From assembly GCA_029287915.1 (NCBI GenBank), contig JARFQE010000023.1, forward strand, positions 16,537 through 80,536: a stretch of 64,000 nucleotides of DNA, written 5' to 3'. Origin of the DNA: Arenicellales bacterium (lineage in GTDB: Bacteria; Pseudomonadota; Gammaproteobacteria; BMS3Bbin11). Positions 11,075-21,865 of this stretch are shown here, in pieces. Below the pieces are notes generated by a model. The model ran no database searches. It worked only from the letters and a program-made list of their open reading frames with translations, and was not told the DNA's origin. The position numbers and the translations under genes are program-made. Within the stretch, counting starts at the first letter, position 1. Every line of letters begins with the position of its first letter.

Positions 11075-11104
11075 ATTCTAGTCGATTAGTCACTACAAAA
11101 TCAA
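11075..11104 (-). promoter_or_regulatory. Candidate sigma-70 promoter of carAB
   Basis: On the minus strand there is TTGATT, an 18-bp spacer and TAGAAT. Initiation would fall near 11068, about 20 bases before the leader hairpin and about 77 bases before the carA ATG. Assigned by eye from consensus only. Confidence 0.5.
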
Positions 11105-11203
11105 TCGAGCTTTAATCTATTTTCATAGCACTTATCCTGTTTTGCTGTTGTCTCGCATTTTAAGATAAAGTATTGAACAAGCATTATTCAGATACAGGGG
11201 AGT

Positions 11204-11590
11204 ATGACAAACCCGATGAAACTTCATCAACAATTGACGCCGAATATGAACACTATTCGAGCATTTGAACCCGGCAGGATTCGGATTAATAACGAGGAGT
11301 ACTACAACAGCCTGATCGTGACTGCCGAAAAGGTTGAAAAAAACTGGCAGATAAAACACCCAGAACAAATAACCGAGAACCACATAGCTGAATTTTTAAA
11401 ATACAAACCGGAGATAATTTTAATTGGCACTGGGCACCGGCACCATTTTCTAGACCCTGTGATCAGTCTTGCAGCCAATCAGCATGGCCTCGGTATAGAG
11501 ATTATGACAACAGAAGCCGCCTGTCACACTTATAACATTCTGCTGGGAGAGGACCGTGCAGTGCTCGCAGCATTGATTATTGAAAATTAG
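11204..11590 (+). CDS. Mth938-like (DUF498/NDUFAF3-type) domain protein
   Basis: A 128-residue protein of the Mth938 fold, related to the mitochondrial complex I assembly factor NDUFAF3. The family core is visible: IRAFEPGRIRINNEEYYNSL, then the motif PEIILIGTGHRHHFLDP, then GIEIMTTEAACHTYNILLGEDR. The molecular role in bacteria is unknown. It diverges from carA and converges with rpoS. The first ATG is only two bases from a GGGGAG, so the ATG at 11216 is an alternative start. Confidence 0.88.
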   Translation: MTNPMKLHQQLTPNMNTIRAFEPGRIRINNEEYYNSLIVTAEKVEKNWQIKHPEQITENHIAEFLKYKPEIILIGTGHRHHFLDPVISLAANQHGLGIEIMTTEAACHTYNILLGEDRAVLAALIIEN

Positions 11591-11670
11591 ATCGGAGCTT
11601 AAACCTGCAGAATATTATCTGCACTAAAACAACTTGATCTAGTAACCCAGTGGAATTTTAATACCTGGTA

Positions 11671-12579
11671 CTAAAGAAGCGTATCCATAGAGTAGCCTTC
11701 CATTTCCAGCGACTTACGTAATTTTTTCAATGCCTCAACCTGAATCTGCCTGACTCGTTCACGTGTAACACCGACTTCCTCACCGACCTGTTCGAGTGTC
11801 GCAACATCATATCCACGAAGACCAAAACGGCGTAGTATTACCTCTCGTTGTTTATCAGGCAGTCCGTCCAGCCAGTTATCCAGATGCTTTTTAACCTGAT
11901 CACTCTGCAACATGGAAGACGGGTCATAAGATGAATCATCAGGAATTGCATCAAGTAGCGTCCTATCACCTTCGCCTTCCACCGGAGTGTCAAAGGAGGT
12001 AATACGCTCCTGCTTATCGAGCATTTTTTTAACGTCACTAACAGGCACATCAAGAAACTCTGCAATTTCATTGGCATTAGGTTCATGGCTAAGTGACTGT
12101 GTCAGTTGTTTGGCTGCTCTCAGGTACACATTAATTTCTTTTAACACGTGTACCGGTAGACGTATCGTCCTGGTCTGGTTCATCAGGGCACGCTCAATCG
12201 TTTGCCTGATCCACCATGTAGCATAAGTAGAAAAGCGAAAACCCCTTTCCGGGTCAAATTTCTCGACTGCCCGAATCAACCCGAGGTTTCCTTCATTGAT
12301 AAGATCCAGCAGCGGAAGACCACGGTTAATGTAGCGACGAGAAATTTTCACCACCAGGCGAAGATTGCTTTCGATCATTCGATTGCGTGCAGCCACATCA
12401 CCTTTTTTGCTCAGACGCCCATAGTGGACTTCTTCTTCAGCAGTAAGAAGCTCAGAAAAGCCAATTTCGCGCAGGTATAAGTGTGTTGCATCGACATCAG
12501 GCGAGCCAGTAAGCCCTGTTTTCGAGGGCGCAGGAGCAGCCTTCTTGTCTAATTTATCCATGCTTTCTGCTTGTTTCAT
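11671..12579 (-). CDS. rpoS: RNA polymerase sigma factor RpoS (sigma-38)
   Basis: Stationary-phase and general stress sigma factor. At 302 residues it is somewhat shorter than the 330-residue E. coli protein, mainly at the N terminus. Visible are region 1.2 ([11 protein letters not shown]), region 2 ([30 protein letters not shown] and the -10 element helix [18 protein letters not shown]), region 3 ([10 protein letters not shown]) and region 4 ([35 protein letters not shown]). It is last in surE-pcm-yqaA-nlpD-rpoS. In relatives a promoter inside nlpD drives much of its transcription; that site was not resolved here. Confidence 0.98.
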   Translation of the reverse strand: MKQAESMDKLDKKAAPAPSKTGLTGSPDVDATHLYLREIGFSELLTAEEEVHYGRLSKKGDVAARNRMIESNLRLVVKISRRYINRGLPLLDLINEGNLGLIRAVEKFDPERGFRFSTYATWWIRQTIERALMNQTRTIRLPVHVLKEINVYLRAAKQLTQSLSHEPNANEIAEFLDVPVSDVKKMLDKQERITSFDTPVEGEGDRTLLDAIPDDSSYDPSSMLQSDQVKKHLDNWLDGLPDKQREVILRRFGLRGYDVATLEQVGEEVGVTRERVRQIQVEALKKLRKSLEMEGYSMDTLL

Positions 12580-12636
12580 ATCACATCACTATCGAATAGC
12601 AATTTTCACAGCTATTTTCATGTATCACTACCCAGA

Positions 12637-13410
12637 TCACAGGTAATTAGCGGGATTGACAGGTTTGCCATTCTTTCTGATTTCAAAATGCAGTGTGGCG
12701 CTGCCTTTTCCGCTAATTCCCATCCTCCCAATTTTTTTTCCTGCTTTGATATTCTGTCCTTCTACAACAAGAATACTATCATTATGTGCATAAGCACTAA
12801 GATAAGTTTTATTATGTTTTATGATGATAAGCTTTCCATACCCTCTAAGTCCACTACCAGCATAAACTACCTGGCCATCAGCTGACGCATAAACAGCATC
12901 TCCATACCTGCCCGAAATGTCGATGCCATCCCTGCCTGCTGCTGGGTGGAAGCGGGATACAACCTTACGACTGACTGTTGGCCAGCCCCAGCGTTTAACC
13001 TTGCCCTGCGGTGCCTTACTTTTATAACTCTTGGGTTTGGCTGATTTGTTAACTTTCTGTTTTGTAGAATATGCTGCTTGAGGAGGAGAAGTTCCACTTT
13101 TCTTCGTCGTTTTCTGCGATGGTGGATACATACGCAATCGCTGGCCCGGATGAATCACATATGGCGAGCTGATCCCATTCCACCAGGCTACTTTGCGAAA
13201 ATCCTGCTTTATTGCCCAGGCTATGCTGTACAGAGTATCACCACGCTTAACGGTGTAAACGGTACCATAATTGGCATTTGGCAAGCTTCTGTTGCTGGAA
13301 GAATAATCGTATTTTTTTTGCCTGCTACTGGAGTTGCACGCCGCAACAGACAACAGTAGTAGCGCTAACAGGATAACGCTGAAGAGCTTGGTGATTCTGT
13401 GATGGAACAT
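12637..13410 (-). CDS. nlpD: NlpD-type LysM/LytM lipoprotein
   Basis: Outer-membrane lipoprotein that activates the amidase AmiC at the septum. The 257-residue product has a lipoprotein signal (LLALLLLSVAAC, with lipobox Cys near residue 25). A LysM domain follows at about 50-95 (YTVKRGDTLYSIAWAIK, YVIHPGQRLRMYPP), then a Lys/Ser-rich linker and a LytM/M23 domain from about 145 to the end. The metal-binding residues are degenerate as in E. coli NlpD (GIDISGRYG without the first His), so it is an activator, not a hydrolase. The stop overlaps the yqaA start region by one base at 13410. Confidence 0.96.
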   Translation of the reverse strand: MFHHRITKLFSVILLALLLLSVAACNSSSRQKKYDYSSSNRSLPNANYGTVYTVKRGDTLYSIAWAIKQDFRKVAWWNGISSPYVIHPGQRLRMYPPSQKTTKKSGTSPPQAAYSTKQKVNKSAKPKSYKSKAPQGKVKRWGWPTVSRKVVSRFHPAAGRDGIDISGRYGDAVYASADGQVVYAGSGLRGYGKLIIIKHNKTYLSAYAHNDSILVVEGQNIKAGKKIGRMGISGKGSATLHFEIRKNGKPVNPANYL

Positions 13411-13997
13411 TAATTTATAAATTGGTAGATAGTGATCGCCAATACGATAATTACCACAGTAGCCCAGCCTATTTGCTCGACACGCTTTTCAAGCACAGCA
13501 TCTATCTTCTCCCCGCCAGCATAAAGAAGACCGGCAACAAGGAAAAAACGGGCTCCACGTGCCACCAGGGAAGTCAAAATAAACGGCAACAGGGGCATTC
13601 CAGCGACACCAGCCGTAATAGTGAAAATCTTGTAGGGAATAGGTGAAAAACCAGCTATGAAAATTATCCAGATTCCGTATTTATTGAAGAGTTGCTGCAC
13701 ATAGATGAACTTTTCCTGAAAATGATAAAATTCAATAATCGGCTGCGCGACCTGATCAAACAAAAACAGGCCTATATAGTAACCAAAAACAGCACCTGCT
13801 ACAGAAGTCAGTGTAGCCAGTGAGGCATACCACCATGCTTTCTCGCGCTGCGCAAGAACCATAGGCGCAAGCAGCACATCGACTGGCACCGGAAAAAATG
13901 AAGATTCGGCAAAACTTGTTGCAGACAGGTAATAGCTGGCATGGCGATGTTTGGCCCAACTGATTACACGCTTGTAGATACTTCCAAAAATAGCCAT
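13410..13997 (-). CDS. YqaA-like DedA/SNARE-associated family membrane protein
   Basis: A 195-residue inner-membrane protein of the VTT/DedA superfamily. It shows ESSFFPVPVDVLLAPMVLAQREKAWWYASLATLTSVAGA, the family's proline-containing re-entrant region, and later PIPYKIFTITAGVAGMPLLPFI. Four to five hydrophobic segments are present. Family members are linked to lipid flipping and membrane homeostasis, but the substrate here is unknown. It lies between pcm (1-base junction) and nlpD, as in several other gammaproteobacteria. Confidence 0.88.
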   Translation of the reverse strand: MAIFGSIYKRVISWAKHRHASYYLSATSFAESSFFPVPVDVLLAPMVLAQREKAWWYASLATLTSVAGAVFGYYIGLFLFDQVAQPIIEFYHFQEKFIYVQQLFNKYGIWIIFIAGFSPIPYKIFTITAGVAGMPLLPFILTSLVARGARFFLVAGLLYAGGEKIDAVLEKRVEQIGWATVVIIVLAITIYQFIN

Positions 13998-14659
13998 CAG
14001 TTTTTCCCGATCAGTGGAACAAAACGAACTGATTCGATGCTGGTTTCTGTAAACCCATTACTGGTTCGTTCAATCAAATACAGCTCCTGCGCATTTTCCT
14101 TACCACTAGGAATAAGCATTCGACCTCCCGGTGCGAGCTGTGCATAGAGTTCTTCAGGAATAGTTTGCGGTGCCGCAGTGACTAGTATGCCATCGAAGGG
14201 TCCCGCATCAGGCCAGCCATAAGTACTTCCCTTCGCAAGTTTGTGGTAGATATTACGCAGTCTGAGCCTGTAATGTAAACGTTTGGCCTGTTTCAGCAAT
14301 GGCTCTATCCGCTCTACACTGTAAACAGAGCCGACAAGTTTGGACAGTACCGTTGTCTGGTAACCTGAACCGGTGCCAATTTCCAGCACTTTCGCCGGTT
14401 TTCTGTCATTCAGCATTATCTGTGTCATCAAAGCAACAATATAGGGCTGGGATATTGTCTGTCCATAACCGATTGGCAAAGAACTATTATCATAGGCATG
14501 GGAGGCTATTCCTTCATCAACAAACAAATGCCGAGGTGTATCCATCATCGCTGACAATACTTTTTCATCACTAATGCCCATATCACGCAGGCTATTTATC
14601 AAACGCATACGAGTGCGTAATGATGTCATACCTATACCATCTAGATTCATTGCCTGCAC
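13997..14659 (-). CDS. pcm: Protein-L-isoaspartate O-methyltransferase
   Basis: Repairs isoaspartyl damage in ageing proteins using SAM. The 220-residue protein has the family core DNSSLPIGYGQTISQPYIVALMT, the SAM motif VLEIGTGSGYQT, SVERIEPL and the post-motif FDGILVTAAPQTIPEELYAQLAPGG. It ends FVPLIGKN. It is directly behind surE (1-base spacing) and ahead of the DedA-type gene, in the classical stress cluster ending with rpoS. Confidence 0.97.
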   Translation of the reverse strand: MQAMNLDGIGMTSLRTRMRLINSLRDMGISDEKVLSAMMDTPRHLFVDEGIASHAYDNSSLPIGYGQTISQPYIVALMTQIMLNDRKPAKVLEIGTGSGYQTTVLSKLVGSVYSVERIEPLLKQAKRLHYRLRLRNIYHKLAKGSTYGWPDAGPFDGILVTAAPQTIPEELYAQLAPGGRMLIPSGKENAQELYLIERTSNGFTETSIESVRFVPLIGKN

Positions 14660-15418
14660 TTACACTACGGATTGAGTCTCTTCAAGCCACTGAGCAACCG
14701 TTTCAATTGCCCTGTAGCGTGTCAGATCAATCTCCAATGGCGAGATAGAAACAAAGTTGTTCCTGATTGCATGAAAATCAGTTCCAGGTCCGGCATCCTG
14801 TTCCTGTCCTGCGGGGCCAACCCAGAATATTTCCTGACCATGGGGCGATAGTTGCCTTATTACTGCTTCTGATTTATGCCTCTTGCCAAGGCGAGTTGCC
14901 TGGATTCCCTGAATACTGTCGTAGGGTATATCCGGCACATTGATATTCAGGATGGTATCTGCTGGTAATGTTTGCTCTTCAATTCGGCCGAGCAAGTCAA
15001 CCACCACCTGAGCTGCCGTCTCATAAAACTGAGGTTCATGGCTGGCCATTGAAATTGCCATTGCCGGCAGGCCAAGAAATCGTCCCTCCGTTGCTGCAGC
15101 AACCGTTCCAGAATAGATCACGTCATCACCAAGATTAGCACCATTATTGATACCGGCAATGACCATATCCGGCTCCTTTTCCATCAGGCCTGTAATCGCA
15201 AGATGGACACAATCTGTGGGAGTACCATCCACATAATGAAAACCATCGGCTGATTTCCGAACGCTGAGTGGACGTTGTAAAGTCAGCGAATTGCTTGCTC
15301 CACTATGGTCCCTGTCTGGTGCAACAACTGTAATCTCCTGAGACCCGTGCAGAGCCTCATGGAGGGCCCTTAGTCCCGGTGCAAGGTAGCCGTCATCGTT
15401 GCTTAGTAGTATTCTCAC
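14660..15418 (-). CDS. surE: 5'/3'-nucleotidase SurE
   Basis: Metal-dependent nucleoside monophosphate phosphatase with stationary-phase survival function. The 252-residue protein opens with [16 protein letters not shown], where the adjacent Asp pair binds the metal. It continues with [24 protein letters not shown] and [25 protein letters not shown], all SurE signatures. It is the first gene of the surE-pcm-yqaA-nlpD-rpoS run. truD, which precedes surE in E. coli, is about 35 kb away in this window. Confidence 0.97.
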   Translation of the reverse strand: MRILLSNDDGYLAPGLRALHEALHGSQEITVVAPDRDHSGASNSLTLQRPLSVRKSADGFHYVDGTPTDCVHLAITGLMEKEPDMVIAGINNGANLGDDVIYSGTVAAATEGRFLGLPAMAISMASHEPQFYETAAQVVVDLLGRIEEQTLPADTILNINVPDIPYDSIQGIQATRLGKRHKSEAVIRQLSPHGQEIFWVGPAGQEQDAGPGTDFHAIRNNFVSISPLEIDLTRYRAIETVAQWLEETQSVV

Positions 15419-15610
15419 ACTGTATTGTAATAATTGTATAGTTATATCTGCTGAAATAAACGAGCTTCAAAATGGTCAAAATTTGATCGCGCGCAGTATG
15501 CCATGTCAAGATACTGATGGCCACAAAACAATATTGGAAACAGCGTTACCTGGTTTAAATATTGGACACCTGAGATAGCTTTAATCTCAAACAGCTGAAA
15601 GAATAGAGTA

Positions 15611-16114
15611 ATGTCAGAATTAACACATTTTAACCAGAACGGTAATGCACACATGGTTGATGTCGGTGGCAAGGCCGTGACACACCGTTTAGCTATTGCA
15701 GAAGGTATCATCTCGATGCAGGCCAGCACGCTGTCACTGATTCAGCAGGGCGGCCATAAAAAAGGTGATGTGCTGGGTATTGCCCGAACTGCTGGCATCA
15801 TGGCCAGTAAGCATACCGCCGATCTGATCCCCCTGTGCCACCCATTACCACTGACGCATGTTGAAGTTAACTTTGATATAGATGCTGATGCCTGTTGTAT
15901 ACGTTGTCAGGCTAAAACCGAGACTCATGGCCAGACAGGAGTAGAAATGGAAGCACTTACCGCGGTGCAAGTCGCTTTATTAACAATTTACGATATGTGT
16001 AAAGCAGTTGACCGTGGCATGCTGATGACTAACATTGGCCTGCTGCACAAGAGCGGTGGCAAGTCGGGTAGCTGGAGTAAAGCTGGCTCCAGCGATGCTG
16101 GTGAGGAACTTTAA
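15611..16114 (+). CDS. moaC: Cyclic pyranopterin monophosphate synthase (MoaC)
   Basis: Second step of molybdenum cofactor synthesis. The 167-residue protein has [41 protein letters not shown] with the catalytic His and Cys-His elements, and [28 protein letters not shown] with the catalytic Lys/Asp pair. It stands alone on the plus strand, divergent from surE and upstream of the DAHP synthase gene. A short inverted repeat (TGAGAT/ATCTCA, 15571-15589) precedes the start. No Moco riboswitch was recognised. Confidence 0.97.
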   Translation: MSELTHFNQNGNAHMVDVGGKAVTHRLAIAEGIISMQASTLSLIQQGGHKKGDVLGIARTAGIMASKHTADLIPLCHPLPLTHVEVNFDIDADACCIRCQAKTETHGQTGVEMEALTAVQVALLTIYDMCKAVDRGMLMTNIGLLHKSGGKSGSWSKAGSSDAGEEL

Positions 16115-16206
16115 ACTTGAAAATATTTGTTCCACTATATCCCCTACCGTTTCATTCCTATTCCAAGTAGAATGCGGTGCCCATTTTAAGCATTTTGGCA
16201 AACTTC

Positions 16207-17268
16207 ATGACATCATCCTATTCAACACAAGATCTCAGAATTAAGGAAATCAAAAACGTTGTTCTGCCGACTGAGTTGCATACTGAATTTCCTGCCACTG
16301 AAAAATCACAAAAGCTAACCAGTGAAACACGACTGGCTATTCACAAAATACTGCACGGTGAGGATGATCGTCTTATTGTCATCGTCGGCCCCTGCTCTAT
16401 TCATGATCCAGAGGCTGCCATAGACTATGCCCACAGGTTAAAAGAGATCAGCGATCGCTTGAGTGATCAATTACTGATCATAATGCGTGTCTATTTCGAA
16501 AAGCCGCGCACCACGGTTGGATGGAAAGGCTTAATCAATGATCCTATGCTTGATGGTAGCTTCCATATCAATCAAGGCCTCAGGCTGGCACGAAAACTAC
16601 TGCTTGACCTGACCAATATGGGTATCCCGACAGCAACCGAATTCCTCGACCTTGTTACGCCACAGTATGTCGCTGATTTAATCAGCTGGGGTGCCATTGG
16701 TGCACGAACAACCGAAAGCCAGGTTCATCGTGAACTGGCTTCGGGCCTGTCCTGTCCTGTCGGCTTCAAAAACAGTACCGACGGTACACTGAAAAATGCC
16801 ATGGATGCGATACGCGCCTCATCCTTACCTCATCACTTCCTGTCAATGACCATGGATGGAAAATCCGCTATTTTTTCTACTAGCGGAAATGATGATGGAC
16901 ATATCATTTTACGAGGTGGAACCGTACCCAATTATGATCGTAAGAACGTTCTGCTGGCAGAAGAAAAACTGGAAAAATATGGATTGACACCTAATGTGAT
17001 GATCGACTGTTCACATGCCAATAGTATGAAACAGCCTGAAAAACAGATAGATGTTGCAGCGGATATTGCCGCCCAGATTTCTGCTGGGGATGATCACATC
17101 ATCGGTGTAATGATTGAGAGCCATATTAACGCTGGACGTCAGGATATAGTGCCAGGAAAAGAATTAAAATATGGTGTCAGTATCACCGATGCGTGTATTG
17201 GCTGGGATGATACCGTCAATATGCTGGAGTCACTGGCGCAAGCTGTAACAACCCGCAGAAATAAATAA
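16207..17268 (+). CDS. 3-deoxy-7-phosphoheptulonate synthase, class I (AroG/F/H type)
   Basis: Condenses phosphoenolpyruvate and erythrose-4-phosphate, the entry step of aromatic amino-acid synthesis. The start at 16207 gives MTSSYSTQDLRIKEIKNV, which lines up with E. coli AroG; the track's upstream GTG adds ten unrelated residues. Core motifs are VGPCSIHDPEAA, MRVYFEKPRTTVGWKGLINDP, GAIGARTTESQVHRELASGLS (phosphate and metal region), HIILRGG and DCSHANS. Which amino acid feeds back on it cannot be told by eye, so no isozyme letter is given. It ends in a strong terminator. Confidence 0.95.
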   Translation: MTSSYSTQDLRIKEIKNVVLPTELHTEFPATEKSQKLTSETRLAIHKILHGEDDRLIVIVGPCSIHDPEAAIDYAHRLKEISDRLSDQLLIIMRVYFEKPRTTVGWKGLINDPMLDGSFHINQGLRLARKLLLDLTNMGIPTATEFLDLVTPQYVADLISWGAIGARTTESQVHRELASGLSCPVGFKNSTDGTLKNAMDAIRASSLPHHFLSMTMDGKSAIFSTSGNDDGHIILRGGTVPNYDRKNVLLAEEKLEKYGLTPNVMIDCSHANSMKQPEKQIDVAADIAAQISAGDDHIIGVMIESHINAGRQDIVPGKELKYGVSITDACIGWDDTVNMLESLAQAVTTRRNK

Positions 17269-17298
17269 ACCAGATTTTATCACCAACAATCTGGTTTT
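17267..17298. terminator. Bidirectional intrinsic terminator after the DAHP synthase gene
   Basis: AAACCAGATT and AATCTGGTTT form a perfect 10-bp stem with an 11-base loop, followed by a T on the plus strand and TTAT-type tract on the minus side. It separates the plus-strand gene from the minus-strand tRNA-Pro and can stop both transcripts. Confidence 0.8.
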
Positions 17299-17318
17299 AA
17301 TTGCAATAGATTTAAAAA

Positions 17319-17395
<77 letters not shown>

Positions 17396-17544
17396 ATTTA
17401 TTGATTTTCAGGCTAGACTATTTATCGAAGGGTTATCGAATCGATAAACAGTAAAAGATATACGATTTTACAGAGAGACAAAATAGTACTTCCATCGATG
17501 AAGTTTTACTAATTTTATACCTTTTAATTACTACTACTTAGCTA

Positions 17545-17925
17545 TCAATCTCTGAGCATTACGGTCAATTCTTCCAGCTCATTAATTAGGCCACCGATAA
17601 ATTCTTTTGAAACCTTGGGCTTAGCAACTTTTTCCACCGCTGCTTCTGAGATATCTTCATCCGATTCAAGCTTGTGACGGGCTCCGCTAATGGTAAAGCC
17701 TTCCAGATAGAGCAGTGAGCGAATAGTTCGAATCAGTTCAACTTCATGTCTCTGATAATAACGTCTATTACCGCGTCTTTTTACCGGATTGAGTTGTGAA
17801 AACTCCTGTTCCCAGTACCTCAGAACATGCGGTTTGACCTGGCATAGCTCACTAACTTCGCCAATAGTGAAATAACGTTTGGCGGGAATTGCAGGTAATA
17901 CAGAGTTGTCAGCTGGATCGAGCAT
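17545..17925 (-). CDS. MerR-family transcriptional regulator next to ihfA
   Basis: A 126-residue protein with an N-terminal MerR winged helix (about 18-85): YFTIGEVSELCQVKPHVLRYWEQEF, then RRGNRRYYQRHEVELIRTIRSLLY. A short C-terminal helix (FIGGLINELEELTVMLRD) probably forms the dimer coiled coil. No conserved metal-binding cysteines follow, so it is not a metal sensor of the classic type. The ligand is unknown. It is 9 bases after ihfA and in many gammaproteobacteria occupies this same place before tRNA-Pro. Confidence 0.9.
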   Translation of the reverse strand: MLDPADNSVLPAIPAKRYFTIGEVSELCQVKPHVLRYWEQEFSQLNPVKRRGNRRYYQRHEVELIRTIRSLLYLEGFTISGARHKLESDEDISEAAVEKVAKPKVSKEFIGGLINELEELTVMLRD

Positions 17926-17934
17926 AATCCTCTA

Positions 17935-18252
17935 TTAATCTTCCTGTTGTTCGTTTTGTAGGCTGGCCGTATACTGCGCAACCCGTTCTTTTAGTTTCAG
18001 GCTAGGTCTAAAGGTTACCACGCGACGAGCTGAAATGGGAATTTCTTCTCCAGTTTTTGGATTTCTTCCTGGTCTGGGTGTTTTCTGGCGCAGGTCGAAA
18101 TTTCCAAAACCAGACAATTTGACTGATTCCCCTGATTCCAGAGATTGTCGCATCTTCTCAAAGAATAATTCTACGAATTCCTTAGACTCGCGCTTGTTGA
18201 GTCCTAGTTCTTCATATAGCCGGTCTGCAAGATCTGCTTTGGTTAATGTCAT
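17935..18252 (-). CDS. ihfA: Integration host factor subunit alpha
   Basis: DNA-bending histone-like protein, partner of IhfB, that shapes promoters (notably sigma-54 promoters) and replication and recombination sites. The 105-residue protein has [47 protein letters not shown] (the DNA-contacting beta arm with its intercalating Pro) and [14 protein letters not shown]. It follows pheT, as in E. coli. Confidence 0.97.
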   Translation of the reverse strand: MTLTKADLADRLYEELGLNKRESKEFVELFFEKMRQSLESGESVKLSGFGNFDLRQKTPRPGRNPKTGEEIPISARRVVTFRPSLKLKERVAQYTASLQNEQQED

Positions 18253-18274
18253 TCTTATTCCTATTATCTAAGCT

Positions 18275-20653
18275 TTATCTAAGCTGTGCGTCTAGATCAA
18301 CCTGAACCCCTCGAATTACATTTTGCATCAGGTTTTCTGTTTCGCTATCCCTAAGAGTGCGTGAAGAATGCTGTAAGGTCAAGGTAAAAGCGAGACTTTT
18401 TTTACCAAAATCAATATGTTTGCCCTGATATTGATCAAACAACTCCAACTTCACCAGAAGGTTGCCAGCATGTGATTTTATCGACCTGATCACCTCAGAT
18501 GCGGGTATTTTCGATGCAATTACCAGCGCGATATCGCGTTGTACCGAAGGGAATCGGGAAAAATCATCATACGCAGGTATCTGCGATTGCATCAGGTTAT
18601 CAATCCTTATTTCAAATAAATAAACTGCCTGTTCAAGACTTAGGCTGGCTTCAATTGCAGGATGCAGGCGGCCCATTAAACCAATTTGTTCGTTGTTGTC
18701 TACAACAATTGCAGACTGCCCTGGATGCAACACCGGGTGTTCAAATGATTTAAACGAAAAAGCTTTTTTTCTGCCTGTCAGTGAAATTAATGCCTCAACA
18801 TCACCTTTAACATCAAAAAAATCAACTTCCCTCTGCTCATTGGCCCAGCTTCTGTTTTCCGCATTACCGGTGAGGAGACCAGAAATGTATCGATGCTGAA
18901 GCAGGTTTTTCCTCTTTTGGACGAATGCCCTTCCCGTTTCAAAAAGCTTCAGGTCTCTAATCTGACGATTAAAGTTATACTGCATTGTTTTGATTAAACC
19001 TGGCCATAAACTGGCGCGCATCACTGACATATCAGAGGCAATCGGGTTTTCCAGTTCTACTGGACTGGAATCAGGTGAGAATAAATCGTGCATCGCTCGA
19101 TCAATGAAGCTATACGTAATAACCTCCTGATAATTACGATCCGTCATTGTCGCCTGCAGGCGACGCAATGGCAGTGTTTTTTCATCGCCAGCACCGGGCT
19201 GTAGACGAGCTAGAGGAGCACACTCAGGTATTTTTTCATAACCGGTAACACGCGCTACTTCCTCAATCAGGTCTGCCTCAATGCTGATATCGAAACGATA
19301 GCTTGGCGCAGTCACCCTGATGGTGTCTGAATTACCTTTTACCTGCATCGCCAGACGGCGCAGACTTGAGATCATTTGTCGGTTAGTGATGCTCGTACCC
19401 AGTAAACTATTAAGTCGTGTTCTTCTTAAAATAATTGGTTCCTTACGTGGCATTTTCGCCTTGACGGTCTCCTCGATGACCGGTCCACACTGGCCGCCTG
19501 TAATCTCTGTTAGTAGCAGAGATGCACGCTCAAGTGCTTCTCGCTGTAACTCAAAATCTACACCTCTCTCAAAACGATGAGAGGAATCAGAATGAATACC
19601 TCGATCACGTGATGTGACGGCTATAATTTCTGGTGTAAAAAAGGCACTTTCGAGGAAAATATCCCTTGTTTGATCAGAAACGGCTGAACCTGCGCCACCC
19701 ATAATCCCGGCCAGTGCCAAAGGGCCATTCTTGTCAGCAATCAGCAAATCGTTGATTTCAGGTTTGACTGTCGATCCGTCCAGCAACTCAATTTTTTCAT
19801 TACCATTGGCATAACGTACTTCAATATAGGAGTCCAGACAGTCCAGATCAAAGGCATGCATGGGCTGTCCCAGCTCTATCATGACGTAATTGGTTACATC
19901 TACACAGGCGCCAAGACTGCGAATACCAGCACGGCGCAGGCGCTCTTTCATCCACAGAGGTGTTTCTGCACTCAGGTCTATGCCACGGATAACACGTCCC
20001 ACATAGTGAGGACAGCCATCGCTGGCAGTGAGTTTTACAGTTATCCGGTCATGCTGCAGCACTTCCATCTCTACGCCTTTAACTGGTTTTTTCAATCGAC
20101 TACCAGTCAGAGCAGCAACTTCTCGGGCAACACCCCGCATACTTAAACAATCACCACGATTCGGTGTTAATTCAAGATCAATAATATTGTCACCCAGTTG
20201 AAGAACTGTGCTGGCCAGTGCCCCAGGATGGGACTTGTCTGGCAGTTCAATAATTCCGCGTGAAGACTCTTCCAGACCCAGTTCCGAGGCTGAACACAGC
20301 ATGCCGAAGGATGTAACGCCACGTACAGCGGCTTTCCTGATCTTCATACCGGAAGGCAGCTTCGCACCGATTAGTGCAGTAATGGTATACATACCCTGGC
20401 GTGCATTAGCTGCCCCACAAACGATAGTCAGATTTCTAGCGCGACCAACATCGACCTTGCACACTCTCAGTCGGTCAGCATCAGGGTGAGCAGAAATTTC
20501 TGTTATTTTTCCCACCACCAGCCTATCTGGCAATTCACCGGCTACATCGATGCTACCAACCTCCAGACCAGCCATTGTCAACCTGTCAGCAAGCTCTTCG
20601 GTAGTCAATTTTGGCGAGATCCATTCGCGTAACCAGATTTCACTGACCAGCAT
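18275..20653 (-). CDS. pheT: Phenylalanyl-tRNA synthetase beta subunit
   Basis: The 792-residue beta chain of the alpha2beta2 enzyme. The N-terminal EMAP/tRNA-binding domain (ITEISAHPDADRLRVCKVDVG) is followed by B1-B5 editing and structural domains (NRGDCLSMRGVAREVAALTG, HPGALAS) and the C-terminal ferredoxin-fold anticodon-binding domain (FSRFPSVQRDIALVI). It lies 49 bases after pheS and 23 bases before ihfA. Length is typical for gammaproteobacteria. Confidence 0.98.
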   Translation of the reverse strand: MLVSEIWLREWISPKLTTEELADRLTMAGLEVGSIDVAGELPDRLVVGKITEISAHPDADRLRVCKVDVGRARNLTIVCGAANARQGMYTITALIGAKLPSGMKIRKAAVRGVTSFGMLCSASELGLEESSRGIIELPDKSHPGALASTVLQLGDNIIDLELTPNRGDCLSMRGVAREVAALTGSRLKKPVKGVEMEVLQHDRITVKLTASDGCPHYVGRVIRGIDLSAETPLWMKERLRRAGIRSLGACVDVTNYVMIELGQPMHAFDLDCLDSYIEVRYANGNEKIELLDGSTVKPEINDLLIADKNGPLALAGIMGGAGSAVSDQTRDIFLESAFFTPEIIAVTSRDRGIHSDSSHRFERGVDFELQREALERASLLLTEITGGQCGPVIEETVKAKMPRKEPIILRRTRLNSLLGTSITNRQMISSLRRLAMQVKGNSDTIRVTAPSYRFDISIEADLIEEVARVTGYEKIPECAPLARLQPGAGDEKTLPLRRLQATMTDRNYQEVITYSFIDRAMHDLFSPDSSPVELENPIASDMSVMRASLWPGLIKTMQYNFNRQIRDLKLFETGRAFVQKRKNLLQHRYISGLLTGNAENRSWANEQREVDFFDVKGDVEALISLTGRKKAFSFKSFEHPVLHPGQSAIVVDNNEQIGLMGRLHPAIEASLSLEQAVYLFEIRIDNLMQSQIPAYDDFSRFPSVQRDIALVIASKIPASEVIRSIKSHAGNLLVKLELFDQYQGKHIDFGKKSLAFTLTLQHSSRTLRDSETENLMQNVIRGVQVDLDAQLR

Positions 20654-20701
20654 AATTGGACCGCCACTTAATAATCATTATTGTTAGCATAATTTCGTTC
20701 A

Positions 20702-21754
<1,053 letters not shown>

Positions 21755-21763
21755 TTACACAGC

Positions 21764-21791
21764 CATGATCTATAAAACATGATCTATAAAA
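21764..21791. repeat. Perfect tandem duplication of a 14-bp unit in the pheS leader
   Basis: CATGATCTATAAAA occurs twice head to tail between the rplT terminator and the pheS start. On the transcribed strand it reads TTTTATAGATCATG twice, so the first copy begins inside the terminator's T tract. Confidence 0.9.
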
Positions 21792-21816
21792 AAAGGGAAA
21801 GGCGACAACCTTTCCC
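21788..21816 (-). terminator. Intrinsic terminator between rplT and pheS (possible pheST attenuator)
   Basis: Minus-strand GGGAAAGG and CCTTTCCC form an 8-bp stem around TTGTCG, followed by seven T. It is preceded by a second perfect hairpin, CGAATTTAG-CGTTT-CTAAATTCG (21831-21853). In E. coli pheST is controlled by attenuation at this location, but no Phe-rich leader ORF is visible here. Confidence 0.85.
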
Positions 21817-21865
21817 TCCGGATTTCGATACGAATTTAGAAACGCTAAATTCGCAGACAATACAA

